Source of the DNA: Kitasatospora sp. NBC_01266
Lineage (GTDB): Bacteria; Actinomycetota; Actinomycetes; Streptomycetales; Streptomycetaceae
Assembly (NCBI RefSeq): GCF_036242395.1
Contig: NZ_CP108458.1
Span: forward strand, 248,001 to 312,000
Length of the DNA stretch: 64,000 bases
Direction: 5' to 3'
Shown here: positions 33,869-49,100 of the stretch, one piece after another
Position numbering within the stretch: the first letter of the stretch is position 1
Layout: each line of letters opens with the position of its first letter
Notes under the pieces: generated by a model
Told to the model about the DNA's origin: nothing
The model's input: the letters and a program-made list of their open reading frames with translations, nothing else
The model's database searches: none
Translations under genes and position numbers: made by a program

Positions 33869-34298
33869 CGACGTGTCCTCTCATCGGAGCCCCCGGAAGG
33901 CGCTGAACAGGGGTCAGCGGCCGGCGGGTCGTGCTTGCTTGGAATCGCGGGCCGGGATCGGACGGGCCACGCGCAGTCAGATCGGGTGCGGGGCAGGCGG
34001 ACCGGGCCCCGGCCGCCCCCGTCGTCCGGGCTGGAGCGGCCCGGCGCGGTGGGGTGCACTCGCAACCCAGAGCTTGCGGGGCGGGACGTAACGGCGGATC
34101 GCGATCACGTAAACGCGAGATGAATTCAGCATTCATAGTCCCGCCCTGCATTCGGGCCCCAATGGTTTTTGAGCGACCCTCAGTTGTCATCGGCTGACGA
34201 GTGTGGTTAGCCTGCAGCCGGCGAAGTACAACGCGATAGTTCGCGGTGCCGACATCGTCAGGGCAGCGTTGAACTACGAACAGCCAAGAAGGACGACC
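33869..34298. promoter_or_regulatory. Divergent promoter region of the NRPS cluster
   Basis: 430 bases between mbtH (leftward) and the aminotransferase (rightward). The half near mbtH is GC-rich; 34100-34270 is AT-richer. It contains a perfect inverted repeat ATGAAT-TCAGC-ATTCAT (34120-34136) and, near 34184, TTGTCA followed 17 bases later by TTAGCC, a possible rightward promoter. No cluster regulator gene is in the window. Confidence 0.5.
34120..34136. promoter_or_regulatory. Perfect inverted repeat, candidate operator
   Basis: ATGAAT and ATTCAT arms with a five-base spacer lie centrally in the divergent promoter region, where one site could serve both arms of the cluster. Confidence 0.4.
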
Positions 34299-35612
34299 GT
34301 GCTGAACGGCCCACCCGCACAAAACGCTCTCACGGAACTCGAACTGGCGGGTCTGCACGATTCGCTGGCATCGCCGGTCAGCGAATCGATGAACTTCCTC
34401 AACGAGATCGCGCACCGGTTCCCCGATGCCATATCCCTGGCGGCCGGGCGGCCGTTCGAGGGCCTCTTCGACCTGGACGACGTCCACCGGTACTTCGACA
34501 CCTACCGCCGGCACCTCACCGCGCGGCTGGGCGGCGACGAGGAGGCGGTGCGCCGCACGCTGCTGCAGTACGGGCGCACCAAGGGCATCATCCACGAGCT
34601 GATCGCCGAACACCTGCGGGTGGACGAGGACATCACCGCGGACCCGCAGGCCCTGGTCGTCACGGTCGGCTGCCAGGAGGCGCTCTACCTGACGCTGCGT
34701 GCGCTGCGCCGCTCTGACCAGGACGTGCTGCTGGCCGTGACCCCCAGCTACGTCGGGGTGCACGGCGCGGCCAGCCTGGTCGACATGCCGGTGCTGCCGG
34801 TCCGCGAGTCACCCGAGGGCATCGACCTGGACGACCTGCGGGCCCAGGCGGCGCGCGCCCGGGCGGCCGGGCTCAACCCCCGGGCCTGCTACGTGATCCC
34901 CGACTTCGCCAACCCGAGCGGGATCCGGCTGAGCCTCGAGGCACGGCAGCGGCTGCTGCGCATCGCCGCCGAGGAGGACCTCCTCCTCCTGGAGGACAAC
35001 CCGTACGGCCTGTTCGGCGACCGGGCGCCCGCCGGTCCCCCGACCCTCAAGGCCCTGGACGACACCGCCCGGGTCGTCTACCTGGGGTCGTTCGCCAAGA
35101 CCGGCCTGCCCGGCGCCCGGGTCGGCTACGTGCTGGCCGACCAGCGGGTTCCCGGTACGGACGGCCCGCTGGCCGACCAGCTGGCCAAGATCAAGAGCAT
35201 GTTGACGGTCAACACCTCGCCGATCGCGCAGGCGGTCATCGGCGGCAAGCTGCTGGCCCACGGGTACAGCCTGCGGGCCGCCAACGCCCGCGAGACGGAG
35301 CACTACCGGAGCAACCTCGCGCAGGTCCTGGCCGGTCTCCAGGCACGCTTCGGCAGCACCGAGGGCGTCTCCTGGAACGCGCCCTCCGGCGGGTTCTTCC
35401 TGCTGCTCACCGTCCCCTTCCCGGTCGGCGACGAGTTGCTCGAGCTCAGCGCCGAGAAGTTCCGGGTGCTGTGGACGCCGGTGCACCACTTCTACGCCGA
35501 CGCGCAGCCGCGCAATGTCATGCGGCTCTCCTTCAGCCACCTTCGGCCGAAAGAAATCGAAGAAGGATTGAACCGACTGGCGGACTTCATCCGTTATAGG
35601 CCGAGCACCTGA
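34299..35612 (+). CDS. hpgT: Phenylglycine aminotransferase (HpgT/DpgT-like, PLP fold type I)
   Basis: 437 aa from the GTG at 34299 with AGAAGGA at good spacing; the frame is open from 34203 but without family similarity. Signatures are the N-terminal SMNFLNEIAHRFPDAISLAAGRP, the substrate segment YVIPDFANPSG, and the PLP lysine in YLGSFAKTGLPGARVGYV. In glycopeptide pathways the homologue transaminates 3,5-dihydroxyphenylglyoxylate (and 4-hydroxyphenylglyoxylate) to the arylglycine. Only Dpg genes are present here, so Dpg is the expected product. It begins the rightward operon. Confidence 0.9.
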   Translation: MLNGPPAQNALTELELAGLHDSLASPVSESMNFLNEIAHRFPDAISLAAGRPFEGLFDLDDVHRYFDTYRRHLTARLGGDEEAVRRTLLQYGRTKGIIHELIAEHLRVDEDITADPQALVVTVGCQEALYLTLRALRRSDQDVLLAVTPSYVGVHGAASLVDMPVLPVRESPEGIDLDDLRAQAARARAAGLNPRACYVIPDFANPSGIRLSLEARQRLLRIAAEEDLLLLEDNPYGLFGDRAPAGPPTLKALDDTARVVYLGSFAKTGLPGARVGYVLADQRVPGTDGPLADQLAKIKSMLTVNTSPIAQAVIGGKLLAHGYSLRAANARETEHYRSNLAQVLAGLQARFGSTEGVSWNAPSGGFFLLLTVPFPVGDELLELSAEKFRVLWTPVHHFYADAQPRNVMRLSFSHLRPKEIEEGLNRLADFIRYRPST

Positions 35613-35706
35613 TGGACAACCGGAAAGACACGGAGGCCGCACCGCCGATGGAGAATTACCCGCCGCTCCGCAGGAGCAAGCCGAGAAGCTGGGGGTGGAC
35701 GTACCG

Positions 35707-35710
<4 letters not shown>
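35612..35710 (+). CDS. Possible 32-codon coupling ORF between hpgT and dpgA
   Basis: An ATG overlaps the hpgT stop (TGATG) and the frame ends in TGA overlapping the dpgA ATG at 35707 (ATGA). The peptide starts MDNRKDTEAAPPMENYPPLR and is basic and non-hydrophobic, with no recognisable family. Its role, if any, may be to carry ribosomes from one gene to the next. There is no separate ribosome site. Confidence 0.3.
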
Positions 35711-38962
<3,252 letters not shown>

Positions 38963-39060
38963 CCGTAGCTGACCGTAGCTGACCGCGCGCCGGGCGAGAT
39001 CGCTCCGGCCTGTGGTGCCGGCCCCGGCAGCACACAACCACCAGAAGAGCCGGAGAGCCG

Positions 39061-39870
39061 ATGGACCTGGCAGACCTCACCCGCGTGCGCTACGAGAAGC
39101 GCGACCGCGTCGCCCATGTGACGCTGGACCGGCCCGACTGCCTGAACGCCATGGACCTGCGGATGCACGAGGAACTGGCCCGCGTCTGGGACGACTTCGA
39201 GGCGGACGACGAGGTGTGGCTGGCCGTCCTCAGCGGGGCCGGCGACCGCGCCTTCTCGGCCGGCCAGGACCTCAAGGAGCTCGCCGCCCGGATCGACCAG
39301 GGCAGCAACACCCCGGCCACCTTCGGCAGTCGCGGCAAGCCCGGCTGGCCCCGGCTCACCGAGCGCTTCGAGCTGGCCAAGCCGGTGCTCGCCCGGGTCA
39401 ACGGCCACGCCTTCGGCGGCGGCTTCGAACTGGCCCTCGCCTGCGACGTGGTGGTGGCCGCCGAGCACGCCACCTTCGCCCTGCCCGAAGCCAAGCTCGG
39501 CCTGATGGCCGGCGCCGGCGGCGTCTTCCGGCTCTCCCGGCAGGCGCCGTACCGGATCGCCCTCGGCCACCTGATCACCGGCCGCCCGATGACCGCGACC
39601 CGCGCCCACGAACTCGGCCTGGTCAACGAGGTGGTGCCGGCCGAGGAACTGGACGCCTGCGTGGACGCCTGGATCGCGGACATCCTGCGCTGCGCCCCGC
39701 TGTCGGTGCGCGCGATCAAGCAGGCCGCGGCGGCCGCGGCCACCATGCCCCTGGAGCAGGCGTTCCGCACCCGCTTCCCGTGGGAGGAGCAGCGGATGCA
39801 CAGCGAGGACGCGCTGGAAGGGCCGCGTGCCTTCGTCGAGAAGCGCGCACCGGACTGGAAAGCCCGCTGA
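39061..39870 (+). CDS. dpgD: DpgD, enoyl-CoA hydratase-like protein
   Basis: 269 aa, ATG with GGAGAG upstream. Crotonase signatures are [35 protein letters not shown] and [20 protein letters not shown]. DpgD assists DpgA/DpgB in forming and dehydrating the aromatic intermediate. About 100 bases separate it from dpgC, with a short GCTGACCGTA direct repeat just after the dpgC stop. Last of the four dpg genes. Confidence 0.94.
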   Translation: MDLADLTRVRYEKRDRVAHVTLDRPDCLNAMDLRMHEELARVWDDFEADDEVWLAVLSGAGDRAFSAGQDLKELAARIDQGSNTPATFGSRGKPGWPRLTERFELAKPVLARVNGHAFGGGFELALACDVVVAAEHATFALPEAKLGLMAGAGGVFRLSRQAPYRIALGHLITGRPMTATRAHELGLVNEVVPAEELDACVDAWIADILRCAPLSVRAIKQAAAAAATMPLEQAFRTRFPWEEQRMHSEDALEGPRAFVEKRAPDWKAR

Positions 39871-40180
39871 CCGACCGGCAGCCCGGCAAGTTGTTCCAGA
39901 GTTTGACCCTCGTTCACCGAACGGGCTCACGACATGACTCTGCCTCAGGCACCGTGACGCTCGAACATGATCCGCATACCCCCCGGATCGACGCCCGCCC
40001 CTGATCCGCGATCCACCGGGCCCGCGGCCCATCGGGCCCGCTGCCCACTGGATCCGGCCCCCACCCCCACCCGAAGAGACCACCTCGGAGTCTTCACCGC
40101 CGAGGTGACTCGCCTCTTCACCGCTGACCGTTGCCGCTGCCCGTCGCACGGCCACCGCTAGACGAACCGGAGCACCGAAG
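39871..40180. other. Intergenic region before the NRPS genes
   Basis: 310 bases without a gene. A perfect inverted repeat CGTTC-ACC-GAACG (39911-39923) could be an operator or part of a weak terminator. The NRPS start has GGAG nine bases upstream. The NRPS genes may have their own promoter here, or read-through from dpgD may continue. Confidence 0.5.
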
Positions 40181-43100
40181 ATGTCGGACATCCAATCCGT
40201 CACCTGGCCGCTGATGGCTGGACAGTCCGGGGTCTGGTTCGCCCAGCATCTGGACCCGTCGAATCCGTCGTACCAGATCGCCGAGTGCCTGGAGATCCAC
40301 GGCCCGGTCGACCCGGTTCTCTTCGAGACCGCGCTGCGGCAGCTCGTCGCGGAGACGGACATCCTGCGGCTGCGCTTCGTGTCGAACGGCGCGGAGGTGC
40401 GCCAGGTGGTCGACCCGGCTCCGCAGTCACCGCTGCTGGTGCGGGACGTGAGTGCCGAGCCGGACCCGTGGGAGGCGGTGCAGGCGTGGATGCGGGCGGA
40501 CCTGGCGCAGCCCGTCGACCTGGAGCACAGTGGCGCCTACTCGATGGCGATCTTCACGGCGGGCCCGGAGCGGTTCTACTGGTACCAGCGCGGTCACCAC
40601 GTGGCCGGCGACGGCTACAGCGGCTCCCTGCTCGCCGGCCGGGTCGCCGAGATCTACACCGCCCTGGTCGAGGGGCGGCCCACCGGTGACCCGCTCCCGC
40701 CGCTGCGGAACCTGATCGAGGAGGACGCGGCCTACCGTGCCTCCGAGCAGTTCACCGAGGACCGCCGGTACTGGACGGAGCGCTTCGCCGACCACCCGGA
40801 GGCGGTCAGCCTCGGCGGCCGCTTCGCGCCGGCCGCGCACACCTGCATCCGCCACATCGAGGACCTCGCTCCCGAGACGGCGGAGCGAGTGCGCACGGCC
40901 GCCCGCCGCCTGAAGACCAGCCTGCCGGTCTTCGTCATGGCCGCGACCGCCCTCTACACCCACCGCCTGACCGGGGCCGAGGACATCGTCCTGGGCCTGC
41001 CGGTGGCCGGCCGCACCACCCGGCTCCAGCGCACCACGCCCGGCATGCTGGCCAACCTGCTGCCGATCCGCCTGACGCTGCGTCCGGACGCCGGCCTGGC
41101 CGACCTGACCCGCCAGGCCAGCAGCACCATGCGCGAGGCGCTGCGCCACCAGCGCTACCGCTACGAGGACCTGCAGCGTGACCTGAACCTGGTCGGCACC
41201 GGCGGCGCCCGCCTGTTCGGCTCGCAGGTCAACGTGATGGCCTTCGACTACGACCTGCGCTTCGCCGGTCACCCCAGCACCGCGCACAGTCTCACCAACG
41301 GCTCCGTCGACGACCTTTCGTTCGTGCTGTACGACCGCCAAGGCGGCCGGGGCATGCAACTGGTCGTGAACGCGAACCCGGCGGTGTACGACGCGGCCAC
41401 CGCCGCCGAGCACGCCCAGCGGTTCGCCCGGCTGCTGGAGACACTGGCCGCCCCGGACGCGCTGGAGCTGCCGCTGACCCGGGTCGACCTGCTCACCCCG
41501 CAGGAGCGGCGGCGGGTGCTGGGCGAGTGGAACGACACGGCGGTCGAGGTTCCGGCGGGGACACTGCCGGAGCTGTTCGAGGCGCAGGCCGCGCGCACGC
41601 CGGACGCGGTGGCGGTGGTCTTCGAGGGTGTCCAGGTCGGCTACGGCGAGTTGAACGCGCGGGCGAACCGGTTGGCTCGGCTGCTGGTCGAACGCGGGGT
41701 GGGGCCCGAGTCGGTGGTGCCGGTGCTGATGGAGCGCTCGGTCGAACTGGTCGTGGCGCTGCTCGCGGCACTGAAGGCGGGTGGCGCGTATCTGCCCGTG
41801 GACCCGGACTACCCGGCCGAGCGCATCGCGTACGTGCTCGGCGAGGCGAACGCCCCGGTGGTCGTGACGCGTGAGCTGATTGACGAAGCGTCAGAATTTG
41901 TTACTGGCGACCTGGTTGGGCGTGGTCTGCGTCCGGAGCACCCGGCGTACGTCATCTTCACCTCGGGCTCGACCGGGCGCCCCAAGGGCGTTGTCGTCCC
42001 GCACGCCGGAATCGTCAACCGCCTGGCCTGGATGCAGGGCCAGTACCAGCTCACCACCTCCGACCGGGTCCTGCAGAAGACCCCGTTCGGATTCGACGTC
42101 TCCGTCTGGGAGTTCTTCTGGCCCCTGCTCGAAGGCGCCACCCTCGTCGTCGCCCGCCCCGGCGGCCACCGCGAACCCGGCTACCTGGCCAAGCTGATCC
42201 AGCACCAGCGGGTGACCATCACCCACTTCGTCCCCTCCATGCTCCAGGCCTTCCTCGCCGAACCCTCCGCAGTCTCCTGCACCGGGCTGCGCGCCGTCCT
42301 GTGCAGCGGCGAAGCCCTGCCCGCCGACCTGCGCGACGGCCTCACCCACCTCCTGCCCAACGTCCCACTCCACAACCTCTACGGCCCCACCGAAGCCTCC
42401 GTCGACGTCACCGCCTGGGCCTGCGCCGACGACACCACCAGCACCACCGTGCCCATCGGCCGACCCGTCTGGAACACCCAGCTCTACGTCCTCGACAACA
42501 CCCTCCAACCCGTGCCCGCAGGCGTCCCCGGCGAGCTCTACATCGCCGGCATCCAACTCGCCCGCGGCTACCTGGGACGACCCGCCCTCACCGCCGAACG
42601 CTTCACCGCCGACCCCCACGGCCCGGCCGGCACCCGCATGTACCGCACCGGCGACCTCGCCCGATGGCGCACCGACGGCACCCTCGAATACCTCGGCCGC
42701 ACCGACGACCAGATCAAACTCCGCGGCTTCCGCATCGAGTTGGGCGAAATCGAAGCCGCACTGGCCGCACACCCCGCCATCGCCCACGCCGCCGTCATCC
42801 TCCGCGAAGACACCCCCGGCGTCCGCAGACTGGTCGGCTACGCCGTCCCCACGAGCGAGTTCGACACCACCGACATACGGGCCCACCTCGCGGCAACCCT
42901 CCCCGAGTACATGGTCCCCACCACCATCGTCGCCCTCGACGCGCTGCCGCTAACCCTCAACGGCAAGCTCGACCGCCGCGCCCTGCCCGCCCCCGACCTC
43001 ACCCCGACCACGGGCCGCACCCCGCGCACCCCACAGGAGGCACTTCTCTGCGAGGTGTTCTCCCAGGTCCTCGGCGTGCCCGAAGTCGGCATCGACGACA

Positions 43101-46100
43101 GCTTCTTCGACCTCGGCGGCCACTCCCTGCTCGCCACCCGCCTGATCAGCCGCATCCGCAGCACCCTCGACGTCGAACTGCCCATCCGCGCACTCTTCGA
43201 GGCACCCAGCGTCGCCACCCTCACCCAGCGACTGGACGACACCAGCAGGCGACGCCCGGCCCTGACTGCCGGTACGCGGCCCGAGGTACTGCCGCTCGCC
43301 TTCACCCAGCAGCGCCTCTGGTTCCTCAACGAGCTGGAGGGCCCGAACGCCACCTACAACATCCCGCTGGCGCTCCAGCTCACCGGCGACCTCGACATCG
43401 CCGCACTGGATGCCGCGCTGCGCGATGTCGTGGGCCGGCACGAGGTCCTGCGCACCGTCTTCCCGGCCGTCGACGGCCAGCCCCACCAGCAGATCCTGAC
43501 CGCCGAAGCAGCGGGCTCGCTCCTCACCGCCACCGACTTCGACGAGCAGGCGATCATCCGGGCCGCCGCTCACGCGTTCGACCTGGCAGCCGAACTTCCG
43601 CTCCGCGCCTGGCTCTTCTCGCAGAGCACGGACAAGCACGTGCTGCTCGTCGTGGTCCACCACATCGCCGGCGACGGCTGGTCCACCGTCCCGCTCGCCC
43701 GCGACCTCTCCACCGCCTACACCGCCCGCCGCACCGGCCAGGCACCCACCTGGGAGGCACTGCCGGTCCAGTACGCCGACTACGCACTCTGGCAGCGCCA
43801 GTTGCTCGGCGCACCCGAGGACCCGGCGAGCCTGCTCACCGAGCAACTCACCTACTGGCGCACGGCCCTGGCCGAACTCCCCGAAGAACTGACCCTCCCC
43901 ACCGACCGACCGCGCCCCACCACCGCCAGCCACCGCGGCGGCGACGTCGAGCTGGTCGTTCCCGCCGAACTCCGTCAGCGCTTGCAGGAGTTGGCGCAAG
44001 CCGAGGGCGTCACGCTCTTCATGGTGCTGCAGGCGGCACTCGCCGTCCTGATCTCCCGACTCGGCGCCGGCACCGACATCCCGATCGGCACCCCGGTCGC
44101 GGGCCGCACCGACGAGACACTGCACGACCTGGTCGGCTTCTTCGTCAACACCCTCGTCCTGCGCACCGATCTCACCGGCGACCCCACCTTCACCGAGCTC
44201 CTGCACCGCGTCCGCGAAACCGGCCTCAGCGCCTACGCCCACCAGGACATCCCCTTCGAGCGCCTGGTCGAAGAACTCGCCCCGACCCGCTCCATGGCCC
44301 GCCACCCGCTCTTCCAGGTCATGCTCACCCTGCAGAACAACACCCAAGCCGTGGTGGACCTCCCGGGGCTGGAGGCCACGGTGACGGCCGCCGGCCGGCC
44401 GGCCGCGAAGTTCGACCTGACCTTCGCGCTGGACGAGGAGTCCGGCACCTCCGGCCTGCACGGCAGCCTGACCTTCGCGGGCGACCTCTTCGACGCCGCC
44501 ACCGCTCAGCAGCTCGCGGACCGCTTCCTCCGTGTCCTGCACACCGTGGCCGCCGAGCCGCACCGACCGCTCCACCGCGTCGACATCCTCGACAGCGCCG
44601 AGCGGCACCGGATCCTGACCGAGTGGAACGACACGGCGGTCGAGCCGGTGGCCGGTACGCTGCCGGAGCTGTTCGCGGTGCAGGTGGCGCGGACGCCGGA
44701 CGCGGTCGCTGTGCTGGCCGACGGCGTCGAGCTGACTTACGCCGACCTGGACACACGGTCCAACGGGCTCGCCCGGCGCCTGATCGCCGAAGGCGTGGGC
44801 GCCGAGCACGGGGTCGCGGTGCTGATGGAACGCTCGGCCGACCTGGTGGTCGCCCTGCTGGCCGTGGTCAAGGCCGGCGGCTGCTACGTCCCACTGGACG
44901 CGCGCTACCCGCTCGCGCACCGCCGGACGATCGTCGCGGAGACCGGGGCGACGGTGGTCCTCACCGACGTCACACAGCACGAGCAGGCGGCGGAACTGGG
45001 ACTCACTGTCCTGGAGGTCGGCACGGATTCCGGTGACGCCGTCGATGTGCGGTGCCAGGCAAGCCAGTTGGCGTACGTGATGTACACTTCCGGCTCCACC
45101 GGCCGCCCCAAGGGCGTCGCCATCACCCACCGCGACGTGGCCGCGCTCGCGATGGAGAGCCGGTTCGCGTCCCCGGACCTGGCACGGGTGCTACTGCACT
45201 CGCCGCACTCCTTCGACGCGTCGACCTTCGAGCTCTGGGTACCGCTGCTGACAGGCCGTCAGATCGTGGTGGCACCGGCACGCGATCTGACGGCGGCCTC
45301 GCTGGCCCGGGTGGTCACCGAGCACCGGGTCACCGCGCTCTTCCTCACCAGCGGCCTGTTCTCGCTCTTCGCGGACGAGGACGCGTGCTGCTTCGCGGGC
45401 CTGCGCGAGGTGTGGACCGGTGGTGACGTGACCTCCCCCGTCGCGGTGGCGCGGGTGCTGGCGAGCTGCCCGGACACGGCCGTGACGAACGTCTACGGCC
45501 CCACCGAGACCACCACCTTCGCCACCGCACACCTGGTGAGGGACACCCGCAGGGCGCTGCCGATCGGCCGCCCGCTGGACAACATGCGCGCCTACATCCT
45601 GGACGCACGCCTGCACCCGGTCCCGGCAGGCAGCATCGGCGAGCTCTACCTGGCCGGCGCGGGCCTGGCCCGTGGCTACCTGGACCGCCCCGCCCTGACC
45701 GCCGAGCGGTTCGTGGCAGCGCCGTTCGGCACCCCCGGCACCCGCATGTACCGCACCGGCGACCTGGCCCGCTGGAACCGCGACGGCGAGATCGAGTACG
45801 CCGGCCGCGCCGACCAGCAGGTCAAACTGCGCGGCTTCCGCATCGAGTTGGGCGAGATCGAGACCGCGCTGGTCACCCACCCCGCCGTCGCCCAGGCCGC
45901 CGTGGTCGTGCGCGCGGACACCCCCGGTGACAAGCGCATCGTCGCCTACACCGTCCCCACAGGCGAGTTGGACGTGCTCGCCGTGCGCACCCACCTCGCG
46001 GGCCTGCTGCCCGCGTACATGGTTCCCAGCGCGATCGTGCCGCTCGACGCCCTGCCGCTGACCGTCAACGGCAAGCTCGACCGCCGCGCCCTCCCCGCCC

Positions 46101-49100
46101 CCGACCTCACCCCGACCACGGGCCGCACCCCGCGCACCCCGCGCGAAGAGCTCCTCTGCGAACTGTTCGCCCAGGTGCTCGGCCTGCCGCAGGTCAGCAT
46201 CGACGACAGCTTCTTCGACCTCGGCGGCCACTCCCTGCTCGCCACCCGCCTGGTCAGCCGGATCCGCACCGTGCTCGGCGTCGAACTGCCCATCCGCGCC
46301 CTGTTCGAGGCGTCGAGTGTCGCCACGCTGGCCGAGCGACTGGACGGGGCCGGCCAGGGACGTCCGGCACTCACCGCGAAGCCGCGCCCCGAGGCCGTAC
46401 CGGTCTCCTTCGCCCAGCAACGCCTCTGGTTCCTCGGTGAGTTGGAGGGGCCGAGCGCCACCTACAACATCCCCATGGCGCTGCGCCTCACCGGCGCACT
46501 GGACGCGGCGGCCCTGCACCAGGCCCTGCGCGACGTGACCGAGCGGCACGAGGTACTGCGCACGGTCTTCCCGGCCGTCGACGGCCACCCGCGCCAGCAG
46601 GTGCTGCCGATCGACGCGGTGGGCCCGCTGCTGACCGTCGCCGAGACCGACGGGACCGACGAACCATCCATCGCCCGGGCCGCCGCTCACACCTTCGACC
46701 TGCGGGCCGACGTTCCGCTGCACGCCTGGCTCTTCTCGCGGAGTGCGACCGAGCACGTGCTGCTGCTGGTGGTGCATCACATCGCCGGTGACGGCTGGTC
46801 GATGGACCCGCTGGCCCGCGACCTCTCCACCGCCTACACAGCCCGCCTCACCGGCGGCACCCCCACCTGGGAGCCCCTGCCGGTCCAGTACGCGGACTAC
46901 GCGCTCTGGCAGCGCGAGCTGCTCGGCTCACCCGAGGACCCGGCCGGCGTGCTCAGCCAGCAACTCGCCTACTGGCAGGCGGCACTGGCCGAACTGCCCG
47001 AGGAACTCGCACTGCCCACCGACCGACCGCGACCGGCCATCGCCAGCCACCAGGGCGGTTTCGTCGACCTGACCGTGCCCGCCGAGGTGCACCAGCGGCT
47101 GCAGGAACTCGCGCGGACCGAGGGGGTGACGGTGTTCATGGTGCTGCAGGCGGCTCTCGCCGTCCTGCTCTCCCGTCTGGGCGCCGGCACCGACATCCCG
47201 ATCGGCACGGCGGTCGCCGGACGGATGGACGAGGGACTGCACGACCTGGTCGGTTTCTTCGTCAACACCCTCGTCATGCGCACCGACCTGACCGGCGGCC
47301 CCACTTTCACCGAACTCCTGCGCCGCGTCCGGGAAACCGGCCTCAGCGCCTTCGCCCACCAGGATGTGCCCTTCGAGCGCCTGGTCGAAGAGCTGGCCCC
47401 GGCGCGGTCCATGGCCCGCCACCCGCTCTTCCAGGTCATGCTCACCCTGCAGAACAACACCCAGGCGACCGTCGACCTGCCCGGCCTCACAGCGGCCCCC
47501 ATGCCGACCGGGCCGGCGGCGGCGAGGTTCGACCTGGGCTTCAGCCTGGGCGAGGTCTTCGGGCCGGACGGGGCACCGGCCGGGTTGACCGGCCTGCTGA
47601 CCTTCGCCGCCGACCTGTTCGACGCCATGACGGCCGAGCAGCTGGCACAGCGCTTCGTGCGGGTCCTGACGGGCGTACTGGCCGAGCCGCAGTCGCCGGT
47701 CGACCAGGTCGAGGTGCTGGGCGGCGCCGAGCGGCACCGGATCCTGACCGAGTGGAACGACACCGCCCACGAGGTCCCGGCGACCACCCTGCACCAGCTC
47801 TTCGAGGCGCAGGCGGCGCGCACGCCCGAGGCAGTGGCCGTCGCCCACGACAGTGCCGTCCTGAGCTATGCCGAGCTGAACACGCGAGCCAACCGCCTGG
47901 CCCGGCTGCTGGCCGGGCGCGGGATGGGGCCGGAGTCGCTGGTCGCGATCCTGATGGACCGCTCGGCCGAGGTCATCGTGGCCATGCTCGCGGTCCTCAA
48001 GGCTGGTGGCGCCTACGTGCCGATCGACCCCGACTACCCGCGCGACCGGATCGCCTACCTGCTGGACGACTCCCACCCGCAGGTCCTGCTCACCACCAGC
48101 GGATGCGCGGGCCGGGCAGGGGAACTGACGGATACTCAGATCCTGCTGCTGGACGGCCTTTCACTGTCCGACCACAGCGACGAGAACCCCGACACGGCTG
48201 CCACCCCGCAGCACCCGGCCTACGTCATCTACACCTCCGGCTCCACCGGCCGCCCCAAGGGCGTCCTGATCCCGCACGCCGCAGTCGTCAACTACGTCAC
48301 CCGCTGCGCGGAGGCCTACCCCGAACTCTCCGGCAGCACCCTGCTACACGCCTCCATCTCCTTCGACGCCGGCATCACCGGCCTCTACGGCGCACTCACC
48401 ACCGGCGGCCGGGTACGCATCGCCGCCCTGGACGAGCACCTCCCGGAGGTCCTCGCCAACGAACCGCTGACCTTCCTCAAGGCCACCCCCAGCGGCCTCT
48501 CCTACCTCGACGCCCTCTCCGACACCCACGTCCCCACCGGCCGCCTCATGGTCGGCGGCGAAGCCGTCCAAGCCACCCAACTCCAGCAGTGGCGACACCG
48601 CCACCCCCACGTCGCCATCGTCAACCACTACGGCCCCACCGAAACCACCGTCGGCTGCACCGACCACCCCCTCGACACCGACGAACTCGGCACCGTGGTC
48701 CCGATCGGGCGTCCCATGTGGAACACCCGCGCCTACGTCCTCGACGCAGCACTGCGCCCAGTACCCACCGGCGTCCCCGGCGAGCTCTACATCGCCGGCA
48801 CCCAACTCGCCCGCGGCTACCTGGGCCGCCCGAGCCTGACCGCCGAACGCTTCATCGCAGCACCGTTCGGAGCCCCGGGCGAGCGCATGTACCGCACCGG
48901 CGACCTCGCCCGCTGGAACCACCACGGCAACCTCGAATACCTCGGCCGCACCGACGACCAGATCAAGATCCGCGGCTACCGCATCGAACTCGGCGAAATC
49001 GAAGCCGCCCTGGCCACGCAACCCGGCATCACCCAGGCCACCGTCATCGTCCGCGAAGACAGACTGATCGGATACGTAGCCGCCACACCGGACCTGGATG

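Noticed and set aside
41891..42886. Long minus-strand frames opposite the NRPS genes (also 42950-45130, 45191-46780, 50621-52621, 54802-56886)
   Set aside because: They mirror the high-GC codon pattern of the NRPS, have Gly/Val/Asp/Arg-rich composition and no domains.
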